This document shows, in pieces, positions 11,501 to 22,600 of a stretch of DNA of 64,000 nucleotides. Every line of letters starts with the position of its first letter. The stretch's first letter is position 1. Origin of the DNA: Asterias rubens (lineage: Eukaryota; Echinodermata; Asteroidea; Forcipulatida; Asteriidae); NCBI RefSeq assembly GCF_902459465.1, contig NC_047081.1, positions 11,762,849-11,826,848 on the forward strand, read 5' to 3'. The notes beneath the pieces are model-generated. The model made no database searches, was not told where the DNA came from, and saw only the letters and a program-made list of their open reading frames with translations. Made by a program: the position numbers and the translations under genes.

Positions 11501-14500
11501 GTACGCAGTAGCCCCCCACCACTCTGGAGTTTACCCCGCCCATGATATGCTGTACGATGCCTGGAAGGAGGTTTGGGGCACAAAGGTCACAAGCACGGAG
11601 GAGTATCCGAACTTGTTACCAGATTGGAACCGCAAGGGATTCATATTCAAAGATATCATGGTGAGTTTACTATTGAGACTTAAGTCCCTTTCACACGAGA
11701 TCCATTTAGCAAGGGTCCCTTGCTAAGTTTTAGCAGGGATACACAATTTTACAAGTGTGAAAGGAAAACAATTTGTGTACTGTATAGGATTTGAGACATT
11801 GCATGGTGAGGAGACTGACGATGACTAGAGCAAGCTAGTCGAAACGTTGAGACCAATTTCAGAACTGACTCCGCGGCAGTACAGTTAATTACGATCCTAT
11901 AAGCTAAAGTAGTAGTCCAGTCTATTTTCTATACCATCCGCCCTGGTAATAGTTAAAAAGCAGGACAGTTCTTTTCAGAACTAAGAATTCTACCGAACCT
12001 CCGATTATCTACTCAACGGCAGTAGAATAAAGCAAGACAGTTCTCTAAGAACAACTCTACCTGGCAAGTAGAAACACACACCGCAAACCAAATATAAATT
12101 TGTGTACTGCCCATAAGGTCTCGTGTAAAATCTTGTCAAACAATTGCTACATTTTAAATTGCTGTCATGTATAAAATAATTAGGAACTACAAGTGACTCA
12201 TCATTCAAAGGTATCACGGTAAATTGGTTATATTGAGGCATACTAAACAAAACACACAAGAAATGTTTATTATGCATCACTCTGAACCGGGGATTAAGTT
12301 GGGATTAAAGCCTGAACTAAAGAATGTCAAGCTGGTCTAGATTTTTTTTAGGATAGGCCTACTCGGTTTTATCATCAAAATTCGTCAGAAATGTTTTTGA
12401 CCATAACCCTCTTGATTGGCGGTGTACTTTTGCAGGTGCTCCCGAGGAAAACTTGTACCCTGTATACAAAGAACTTGTTGATGAGCAACTACACCGGTGG
12501 GAAGAGCGGGTTGGACGGCGTGGTTCGAGGGGGAGAAGTCTTCAAGACTGTCATCAGTAATCCCGTAAGTTATTCTCGAAAATGAGTAATATTTTGTTAA
12601 GGCCTCATCGTGTCATGCCGTAGTGAATTTTCACCAAGCTCTTTTCTAATTTAGGATTAATCTTAGGACTTGGTACGAGTTCAGTTCCTTAAGCATACGC
12701 ATTGAACCATACTATCCTAAAATAGTTGGGACTCCAATAGGATTAATCTGTAGCGGTTCATGAAATCGGCTGCAGAGCAGCTTTTCAGCTGCCGAGCGAC
12801 TGGAACCGAGACCACACGCGCGAGTGTCGATCGAATGCATGGTCTCGTTTCAGTTGCTACGAAGCTGTCAAAAAAGTATTAACAAAAACAGACTTGTGAA
12901 CCGAAGGCAATATTATTTCCAGTAACCTTGATTAACTTTCTTTAATTAAAAGATCAACAAATTAATGTTTATAAGTTTGCATGTCCATTGTGTTTAGATT
13001 AGCGTGTTCATGACACACATGCCGAACTATGCGCGAGATCGTTTGGGTCTGTATTTGTTTGACGAACTCGTGACATTTATACAAAGATGGACTAATATCA
13101 AACTTAAGACGGCTTCTCCTGTCAAGATGGCACAGATGTACTTTGAAAGACACCCGGAGGAACGAGAACCAAAGTGGATGGTGAGTTCTTGTTTCATTTG
13201 TTGAAGGAACATTGCAGAATCGGTCAAAATAGTTGCTTGCAGTGTAAGCACTTTATGTAGTCCACCATATAAACTGACAATCTTTTAAGTTTGAGATCGA
13301 TGTGAAAACACAAAAGCACATATTTTTGCAAGGCATCGATTCAAAACGAATAATAATAAAACGCTCACTGGATGATAAACTCTAACCGGAAAGTAGTTTG
13401 TTCTTTAGTTCTCATCAAAAATGACTTTCAGACAGAAATATTTCAAGGATCTTTTCTACTATCATCATCTTTAGATCGTGTAAAGTTCTAAAAGTCTCTG
13501 ATCTTAGACGAGTTTTTCGAAGTATATTTTGAAGTATGTAATTTTCCTTTATATAAAAACTGGTAAAAATGTCTAATAATAATAATTAATAATGCAAACT
13601 TGAAATAAAATTTTAAACCTGATTGGTTGAAATTTGAAACAAACTCAAACTTTTTTGTTTTGCATATTTTGGAACAGTGTCACCAACCGTGGCTATCTGT
13701 TTTTGTTTCGTATAAATAGCTTTTCATAGATTTCCAACCTTGGTTGGTATCTCTGTTATGTCGCAATAGAAAGGTCTATGATATTGTCTCATGTTATTCT
13801 TACTTGCAGAACCCATGCAGTGACAAGCGTCATCTACAAATATTACCAAAACTCCAAAGTTGTGATCGACTCCCTCAGATATTGGTGCTTGGACCACAGA
13901 AAACAGGTTAATTTTATTAAGTTTATTAAAATGACTTTTGTGAAGTAGGGCCTATTCGTGACAGTGACAGCATTTCTGTTGGCATTGATTTTAATTTGCA
14001 TCAATTATAAGTGCATGGTAATGTTGTAGAGGGTGTACCCCCCCCCCGGAAGATAGAAGTTGAATCAAAGGTTCCCAGACTTGAACACTCTGAAAAGAGA
14101 TCCCACTGGATCCTTTAAGGAATTCCTGAGATTTTAAGAGTATGCCTTCAATGAATATCAGAAGGGGGTACCGTTCCAAATTATGGAGCGCAAATTAATC
14201 ATTTTGTTAAATTGAGAAAAACACAATTAATTGATCATCTTATTTGATACAGGCACTGCGGCGCTGCGTGCATTTATGTCATTGCACCCAAACCTTGCCA
14301 GTAACTATCCTAGTAAAGAATCGTTTGAAGAGATGCAGTTCTTCTCAAACTCCAAATACTACGCTAGAGGCCTCGAATGGTGAGTGTTGTTGGTGTTTTG
14401 TTTTCTATAAGAATTTTTAATTACAATGACATTGTCTCAAACGGGCTGTAACATCAGAACAAATTAACACATTTCTATTCGCGAAACATTTCTGTTTTAC

Positions 14501-16761
14501 AATTGTCACTTTACAGCGCATAGGGGGACCCGTGATGTTACACAATTATCATGCAGTTTTCTCTTTCGACGCCTATAACTGTTTCATATCAAATCTTGGT
14601 TTGTTTGTTTGTTTGTTTGTTTGTTTGTTTGTTTGTTTGTTTGTTTGTTTGTTTGTTTTGTTCCACTGACTCATTTTAAAACAGTCTCTCACTGTAGTGC
14701 ATTTGTTTAATATCTATAATTGGGTTTCTTTCCCTGCTTTTAACGTCGTTGACCCCGGGTTGAAACCCATGGATTGGGTTTTCAGTCCTTCCTGACTTTG
14801 TGAGTTCCCCCACTTAGGGTTTCATTCTACATCCAAAATCACACATCTCGTATTTCCTGTTTTTGTTTTGAAATAAAATAAAGTTTAAAAGTTAAAATAA
14901 AACCATTTGAATGTTGTGGTTGCTTTTGAATGCAGGTATATGAGTCATTTTCCGCAAGTCAGACATAACCCAACGGATAAGGACCGTATTTTATTTGAGA
15001 AAAGCGCAACCTATTTCGATAGTGAAAATGCACCGAAGAGGGCGCACCTGTTACTTCACAAAGCGAAACTCATCACTATTTTGATTGATCCAGCAAAGAG
15101 GGCGTACTCCTGGTACCAGGTAAAAATATAATGTAAAGATGGAAGGTTTATGCTGCAACCATGACCTGATATTTGCCTCAAATGATATAATGTTATACAA
15201 AACTATAAAGCGAACGGCAAAAAGTCCACGCTCAAAATAAAATTATTCACAAAATGGCTAAAAAATAAATTGGAAGATTTTGTTGTTGCTGAAAAATAAA
15301 TGGTTCCTGCAACGAGGGCTGTTGTAACTCCAGATGAGCGAGTGACGTCGTACAATTGGAATTAAAAGCTATTTGTTAGCCTATACGCATACAAAATGAT
15401 CTTTTAATCGAGACATTTGGTACGCAATGACTGTCTTGGAAAAACAACTAATTCGACACAAAAAATGAACAAGCATTTTTCTAAATTGACCTATATGAAG
15501 TAGTCGCTGCAACCACAAAGTTCTGATATACACATGCTGATAAAGATGTTTGAGGTGTTCGAGGTATTTTAAGGTCACATCAATATTTTTACCACTTTGC
15601 TCTAAAGCACGAACGAGCCCATGAAAATCCAGCTAGCCTGAACTACACGTTTTACGATGTGATATCAGCATCAGATGGTCCTGGAACACATCCAAAGGTT
15701 GTTTCTCTGCGAAACCGATGTCTCAACCCGGGAATGTACGCCAAACATGTCAGCTCATGGCTGTCTCACTATTCGTCTAAAAAGGTATATCCCATTCAGA
15801 TGGCAGTTTTTGAGCATGTTTCACTCTCAATGTGTGTGTGCCCAACCCTGTTTATTTTTTTGCTGCTATTTGCAAAAAATAATACTCTTCGTTTTGCGGT
15901 TTGAGTTTGTGACAGCTGGGGAAATATCATACATGCATGAGGGCCGGACAGATAGATCTGGGGATAACTCTGTCGTAACATCGTTGACAGAGAACACCAC
16001 TCGAAATAGAAGTTATTCTCGGAAGAAGATTCTCCTACTAATGAACAAAGTAAGGACTCGTTGAGAAGAAAAGAGGGAACGGGCTTCTAACTAACATTCA
16101 TTCTTGTGCCTTTTGTTTCTTTTAAGATGTTGGTTTTAGATGGTGAGTTACTGAAGACGGATCCAGTTGCGGTGATGGTTAAAGTTCAACAGTTTCTTGG
16201 GTTGAAAAGACAAATTGACTATAAAGATAAAATCATGTAAGTTAATAATATTGTGTAAGTGAATACAATCGATGCCGCCACCTTTGGTTTTAAAGTTCCT
16301 TGGTTAAGTGTTGCTTTTTAATTAAACAATTATAAATTCTTGTGCACATACGATATCCGCCATATATTTTCCCCATAAAGCTCCCGTTTTGTTGTAAAAC
16401 GTCTAAAATGTTTATTTTCATTCTTACAAATATATTGACAAAATGGGGAGACCGCCTATACAGGGCTAGATAGCTCTGTACAGCACCGGCAAGTTAATCC
16501 GGAGGTCGTTGGTTCGAGTCCCACCAGTCAAATTGTCTTTGTTCATTTTCCCACAGATTTGATAAGACGAAAGGTTTTTATTGCCCCGTCAAGAGCGGCC
16601 GTAAACATTGTCTGCCCAAGAACAAAGGTCGCAGCTACCCTCCAATGGACGACAAATCAAAGGAATTCCTTCGTCAGTTCTACCAGAATTATAACTTTCA
16701 ACTTAGGAATTTATTAATTAAAAAACATCTACACACACCACAATGGTTAGGGAAAGACTAA
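8553..16761 (+). CDS. NDST: Heparan sulfate N-deacetylase/N-sulfotransferase, complete (paralog B)
   Basis: Bifunctional type II Golgi enzyme of heparan sulfate synthesis. Eleven exons: 8553-9680, 10305-10547, 11475-11660, 12436-12564, 12998-13180, 13810-13906, 14253-14379, 14936-15119, 15608-15784, 16127-16236 and 16557-16761. They total 2,769 nt, 922 residues plus stop, close to the roughly 880 of human NDSTs. A short cytoplasmic N-terminus precedes a membrane anchor at about residues 23-42. Deacetylase motifs are [10 protein letters not shown] in exon 1, [11 protein letters not shown] (His429, 433, 437) in exon 2 and [10 protein letters not shown] in exon 3. Sulfotransferase motifs are LGPQKTGT (Lys654), [21 protein letters not shown] and the loop Cys864 to Cys873. 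That loop is one residue shorter than in paralog A and human NDST1. The start is the first ATG of the exon, in context CAATGG; untranslated first exons are not resolved. Confidence 0.95.
9727..9790 (-). repeat. tRNA-like SINE fragment
   Basis: GACTAGAGTGGGACTCGAACC is the reverse complement of a tRNA B-box (GGTTCGAGTCCCAC). Similar B-box fragments occur at about 16490-16540 (+), 47945-47970 (-) and 59730-59820 (-). The surroundings do not fold into a full tRNA, so this is read as a SINE relic. Confidence 0.45.
9865..9978. mobile_element. Short foldback element, TATCCTGCTACCACCTTTT family (copy 1)
   Basis: The left end TCGTATCCTGCTACCACC pairs with the right end GTGGTGACAGGATACGG. The interior is TTTTTACAAAAAGGGATTATCTC and an AT-rich centre. 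Related copies lie at about 24915-25040 and 62146-62262. Located in intron 1 of NDST paralog B. Confidence 0.6.
10145..10228. repeat. Dispersed repeat, CAATGGAAATTTAC-CTGCCACCTAGCG family
   Basis: Carries GCGCATGTTCAGA, AACAATGGAAATTTACC and CTGCTGCCACCTAGCG in order. The same order recurs at about 39145-39225 and 51690-51768, so this is a dispersed repeat, not exon sequence. A tRNA-like GGTTTGAATCTCACC sits just upstream. Confidence 0.55.
11660..11775. mobile_element. Short foldback element with CCCTTTCACACGAGA ends
   Basis: CCCTTTCACACGAGATCC at the left pairs with ACAAGTGTGAAAGG at the right. The centre is the hairpin AGCAAGGGTCCCTTGCT. About 90 bp, in intron 3 of NDST paralog B. Confidence 0.5.
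13300..13530. repeat. Dispersed repeat shared with 33130-33350
   Basis: Shared ordered blocks include GGCATCGATT, AAAACGCTCACTG, TCTCATCAAA, TTTTCTACTATCATCATC and CTGTGATCTAAGACAAG-like sequence. No open frame. Lies in the intron between exons 5 and 6 of NDST paralog B. Confidence 0.6.
14598..14660. repeat. (TTTG)n microsatellite
   Basis: About fifteen uninterrupted TTTG/GTTT units, in the intron before exon 8 of NDST paralog B. Confidence 0.95.
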
Positions 16762-18525
16762 CTCATGGTTGTTTGATAATGGCATGGAAACATTATTCAT
16801 TGAAACTCAACTTCCTTTTCATGTTGGACGTCACCGACTCAACGGCAGCCATCTTGTTATGTTACGCAGGGCTTTGTGGAGAAAGAAACTGATTGATTGG
16901 TTGAATTTATTCGGATAAAAAAAAACAGGTCAAAGATACTTACACACCAACAGGAGAAAAGTTACTGAAACCAAATAAACCAAAATAGAACACAAGATAA
17001 AAATAGAGCACAACATTTAATTTTGTAATCCAAGGAAATCCCAAAGAAAAGCCAAATACATGTAATAGGCTTGTTTCCATTGGGGTCCTTAACTGTACTC
17101 TCTGGTTAACGGAGGAGAATGAGTGAACGGAGTGTGGTGGAGTGTAGTCTGAGATGATGATGACTGAAGAAGCAACATTTGAATCAATTCTTACCGGTCT
17201 GGTCTTGCTTTTTGGAGGTGGAAGAAAAGGAGGCTGGATGACGAGCATCGGGTTCGCCCTACTTTATGTTGTGGAGACGAATTCAATAACGTGTCATCAT
17301 TATAGAACCAATATTATGGATGCCCTCGCAGTTCCAAGTAGAATAGAACAGAAAAAACACTTGAGAATTGAGGACGGCTTAAATGGGTAGTGTGAGCATT
17401 CTACCTCCATGGTGTGAGTGTTCACCAACTATCATGCTACGAGTGTGCTACGAAGTTTGATGCCACAGGACTGTTTTTGCTGCGAATGTTTCACTGTGTC
17501 AAGTTGAGCACAATAACGCAGACATTTTGAGAAAGAAATGTTCTCTGGTTTAGGGATGAGTACTAAATGGTCGTAGAGGTATGGAGTATAGAATTAGATA
17601 AGATCATGGAGGACTCAATTATTCCTCCATGAAGAGGAGTGTTTTTAATTTGTATATATTACTTTGTTTTTATTTTGTAAATAAAACTTAACTTCAAACA
17701 CTTCCTGATACCTGGCACTATTCAGTCGAAGATAATACCACAATAAAAACATTGTTCCGAACATGTGCAATAGCTTTGAACTGCATGGTATAAAGCAAAG
17801 TAAAATGTTAAAGGGACATTGGATCGGGCCCTCCATGGATCGGGTGAGTTGGCTTATATGAAAAGCGTTTAAAACCGTTTGTTATGAAATGCTAATTATG
17901 GATAGAAAGGTGTTTTAACTTGTAGAAATAGTGATCCACACAATGCCTTGAATTGCGTGGTCGGTATGAAAAAAATAAACACGTAGTGATGCCTCTAAAT
18001 AGTAAATGCTCAAACGAAGAAATCATGTTTTTGTTGTGTGTGTTTAGCCCATGGTTTAGCCTACTTTTGAGTGTGCCAGATGTTCTGTTTGGTTTTTAAG
18101 AGTTTAAACTCGTTTAAGGATTGTATTTGTCACACTCCTGTGACGGGGACTCGAGACGCCACCATGGCTTTAAAACCGAATCCATAGCAGTAAAAACATG
18201 ACGCATGCATTGGAACATCAATTTAGTACTGTACACAGCATGCATTTAATACAATGAACGAAAGTTTGTGGCGGGGGACTGGAGGGTGTTCCCCTTGCTC
18301 TACCGGGCTGTTTATTTGGCACTGCGGGTGACTTCACACTACCAATGATTATTTAATTGTATTGTTTATTAAGGTTTGCTCGAAGGGAAGGCTAGCCACA
18401 AAGGCCCATGAGGATGATAGACCTGAATAAGTATTGAAAAATATATTGCATCTATGTGGCGAATATGAACATTAAAAAACCACGAAATGTTTGACTAATC
18501 TTGTCTTACAGAATCCGAAGTGCCA
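16762..18525. other. 3' flank of NDST paralog B and intergenic DNA
   Basis: The likeliest polyadenylation signal is AATAAA at 17680-17685 in the context TTGTAAATAAAAC, about 920 nt past the stop. Another AATAAA lies near 16973. No convincing open frame or repeat is seen in the rest. Confidence 0.5.
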
Positions 18526-18682
18526 TTGTTAAAAAAAAAAAAAAGTCTATCTGCCTGAAGAGTTTGACGGGCCGGGTCTGATTGACTGCGACGCGGCATT
18601 TGAATGCGGGAACAAGACCTCCAAAAATCATCACATCCCTGGGAATAGATTTGCCGAGATCAGTCGTGTGACACACCAATGA
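18526..18682 (+). pseudogene. Coding-like remnant, unidentified family
   Basis: An acceptor-like TTGTCTTACAG is followed by NPKCHC in one frame, an A-run at about 18531-18544, then a different frame from 18545 that reads VYLPEEFDGPGLIDCDAAF, ECGNKTSKNHH and IPGNRFAEISR to a TGA at 18680-18682. The Cys-containing, motif-like sequence suggests an exon fragment. The A-run frameshift and lack of neighbouring exons suggest it is dead. I cannot name the protein. It could be part of a transposon. Confidence 0.35.
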
Positions 18683-19602
18683 TGATAAAACAATACTTGA
18701 TTCTTTGCATGGGGTGTCCGGGGCGGCAGGAAAGTTGGGTTAAATCCAATTACGTGGTTTGAACAGCGCTGAGTGCTGTAGCCTTTTACGGTCTCACGTT
18801 ACACCTCGTTCTCCAGTTACCCAACGAACTCGACCCTCTGCTGGCTCCCGATCAAAATTACGTAAATTAAAACTTACTTTCAAAGCTCTTGAGCATCTAC
18901 ATTCGTTTGTGCGTCTTCTTCGCTCTACTGGACACAATCCCTACTCTCCAAATGTAAAAGTGTGAAAAACACTACTCTTAAGATTATTTCGAGTTGTCCC
19001 TCATAATTTTTATTGGCTCTTTAAAAAGAGTGGTGGTTATTTCACTTTTTCAAGGGCCATTTTAAGACTACTTGTTTGAATCTTTCGTTTGATATGATTG
19101 CCTTTACAGAAGGCCAATATATAATACTTTGTTTTCATGTTTTTTGTTTTATGTTGGGCCTAAAGGCTTCTGCATTTTGCGCCATATTCATGTAAATGGA
19201 TTTGTTTACCACGGAGGAAGGTATTACTCGTATCATATAGAACAAGTCCTTGTTCTATGCTATTATTAAATCACGAGACGGTTTTGACAATCAGAATGAA
19301 CTAGACCGAAGAATGCCAAAAGAGTCCTTGGAAGTAGGTTTTCCAGGGAATTCCCCCTATTGCGCCACTAGCTTTTAAATTTTCCGTTGAGTGGCAGAAC
19401 AAAGACTGAAGGGGGAGGGCCCGGGTTTTACTAATTATTCATTGGAATGTTTGTCTGGTAATACAAGAAGGACTGTTGTTGGTTCAGGTTAGCTAATAAA
19501 CTTCTTTGCGGTTGGCCAGCAAGGTTGTTGCGAGATACCCCGGGAGCAGAGTGTGCAGTGTGGTACCCCCCTCAGATTCGGTTTGTAAACCAAGCTGCCA
19601 GG

Positions 19603-19660
19603 ATGCATTTCAAGATCTTGCTGGTAGTTCTCGCCATATTCCTCCTTTCAACGCCAGCAG
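19603..19660 (+). CDS. Receptor exon 1: signal peptide
   Basis: ATG at 19603 opens [19 protein letters not shown], a textbook signal peptide. The donor at 19661 (GCAG|GTAAAA) leaves phase 1, which fits exon 2 at 26034. About 100 bp upstream is plausible 5' UTR with no earlier in-frame ATG nearby. Confidence 0.72.
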
Positions 19661-22600
19661 GTAAAACTTTTAAAGTAGTTTCTTTTTTGTCTACAATATC
19701 ACAGCTATCAGATGTATTTTTGTGTGTATATTAAAACTATAAAGTAGGGCAAAATAGTTGTTACCATGGAGCAATAATGTTATTATTCACAATCACGGAA
19801 CAAAGGATCAATAATTTGGTATGCCGTCATCACTGTATGGTATAAAGTCAACCTCGAGTAACCGATGAGTTGCATTCACAAACCAAATGTAGGGGTATTT
19901 TGTTGTATTGCACAACACAACGGGAAGGGAAGGGGAATATAATTATGTCACGAGATATATATTTGGCAATAGGGCCGTCGCAGATTGATTTTTTTTAAAT
20001 TGTTTAATTTTGTCGTTATTTTGTTTGTCAGGATAGGCATAACAACCCAGTGCACTTATCGAAAAGAGAAGGGGTTCGCCCGGTGTTCCTGGCTGTGGCT
20101 GCTGTATGCGCCGCATCACCTTATAAACGGGTGCTAAATAATTGGGTTTCAGAATTCATCCCTGCAATAACCTATCTTTCTGAAAGTCTGTATTATACTC
20201 AGCGCCTTGAGTTCCTTGTTTTGTAGATACGTGCGCTATATAAGACTTCGATATTTTTTATAGATGCGGCCATGATGCGGCGTACCCGTTGGTATAGTTC
20301 CATTATGTGTTTACGCTTGAAAACGGCAAAGTTTCACGTTTGAGTATAGAGCTCAAATATCATGGCTTACTTGAGCTTGAACACAATATTGAGATAACAA
20401 AATGTTGCGAGACGTACATTGGGCTAGGCCTAGTGTTTCGATTAACACGTAGCTCTCGACCCTCGGCGTGTCCGACTTTCTGGAGGATCGAGGGTCAATC
20501 AAAAGCAACATGGATACAGAAACGCTGCGGTGTATTTTCACAATTTTCTCGTAAAAGACACAACTTTAATGGACTGATATGTTTAGGGCCTTCAGTTTTG
20601 TTTTTAAACATTGAGGTTTGAAATGTATGGTCCGAAATAGTTACCGTTAATAGGGTCACCTAATAGCTTAAAATGTCTTTGAGAAAATCCCCCGAAATAT
20701 TTGTGAGAATAATCTCACTCCATCATTCAATTCAATTAAGTTATAAAAGAGAAAAGCTAGCAGACTTATGCATAGACCTTTTTTTTTTAATTGTATGGTC
20801 CGAAATAGTTACCATCAATAGTGTCACTATAGCTAGAATGTCTTTGGTAAAATCCCCACAAATTATTTGTGGGAATAATCTCACTCCATCATTCAAAAGT
20901 GGAAAGCTTGCAGACTTAGTAAAATATTGCATGTGCGTGTGTGCCTTTGGAACTTCCATGAATCTGCCCGGATACATTTTTTTCTAAAATTTTACTGATG
21001 CCAAACAATCAATTTATGACTCGAAAATGGTGTCATTACCATGCATTGGCGCGCATCCGGGTGAAAGGGGTGAACTTTTTTCTCACTGCGTTGAAAAATA
21101 AACCCAAATCGTGAACAAACCATTATAAAAAGGCACGTTGCCTTAAAGACACATGATACTATTAGTAATTGTAAAAGACCAGTCTTCCCACTTGTTGTAT
21201 CTCAACATGCATACAATATAAAACATGTGAAAATTTGAGCTCAATCGATCGTCGAGGTTGTGAGATAATAATGAAAAAAAAAAACACCCTTGTCACACGG
21301 AGTTGTGTGCTTTCATGTGCTTGATTTCGAGATTCTAAATCTGACGTCTCGAAATCAAATTCGTTAAAAACAACTTCTTTCTCGAAAACTACTCCACTTC
21401 ATAGGGAGCCGTTTCTCACAATGTTTTATACTACCAACCTCTCCCCATTACTCATTACCAAGTAAGGTTTTATACTAATAATTATTTTGAGTAACTACCA
21501 ATAGTGTTGTCCGCTGCCTTTAAATCTGGCAAGTTGGTCTATGAAATGCGTTTGAAACTGTTTCTGTTTGTTATGATTTGCATATGGTTGTTAGAAAGAT
21601 GTTAAGTAAAATATAGAACGTGTCCCTTTTTAATGCATTTATGATCTACAATCTCGAACCCGGGTTTGAGTGTTCACATGCAGCGGTTGCGGGTCTCTAC
21701 AGCGGTTGAAGTCCAAAGCAAGACAAACAAATGTTTACCCACTCTCACACAACAGGTACCAATCCCATACATTGTTGAGACACCTAAACAAATTTGCCGC
21801 GAGCCTACATTTTTTTATTGAAAAATGTTTATGATAGGCCCTTAAACGTGCTGTCCTGTTTAAATATATTTTGTTGTATTTCGAACAATCAAGTTTGCTC
21901 TCTCGGGTGTTTTATCGGGACTGTCCCCAGTTGCGATTTGCCGTCTGGGTGAAAAGGGGTCACGATCTCCTTGAGTGTTGGCCCAGACACCCATACACTA
22001 AAACTTATTAAATTCTGACAAACACAGTCAAGTTGAGCTGTCCCAGCCTACCTGTAAAACAATAGTCGGCGCCTCACTTGGGGTTTAAAGGAACTCACAG
22101 AATTGGTAAGTGGGGAAATTCCTGGATTTACATAAAACTATACGGTGATAGTAGAAAAAAATTCCCTTGAAATTATTATTTCTTTCTGAAATTTCTCTTT
22201 TGATGAGAATATAAATAAAACTAATTTCCCGTTTGTAGTTTTATCGCTCGGTTTGCGTTTTATTCATTTTTGAATGATGTCATCGGTTTTCACTATCTTC
22301 TCGTGACCCAGATGGCGATCTCATCAAACTTCTACTGCAGGTTTGTCAGTTTATGTATAGGGTGGTTACATAAAGTGCTTACGTTTATACACTGCCATCA
22401 ACTGTTGCACAACAAAATATCTGTCTGCGAGTGTTCCTTCAACAGTTAGCTATTGGTCTGGAATGATGATATATGAACATGGCTTTTGACTACATTGTTG
22501 AGGGGGTGGGAAGTGGTGCGAAACTGTTATCCTTCAATAAAGCTTAGTTCGTACTTTTTATTGAAAAAGTTAACATTTGCTCATCATCTGGTATAAGTGA

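Noticed and set aside
16973..16978. AATAAA as the polyadenylation signal of NDST paralog B
   Set aside because: Possible, but the site at 17680-17685 has a better context (TTGTAAATAAAAC, similar to that of the receptor gene).
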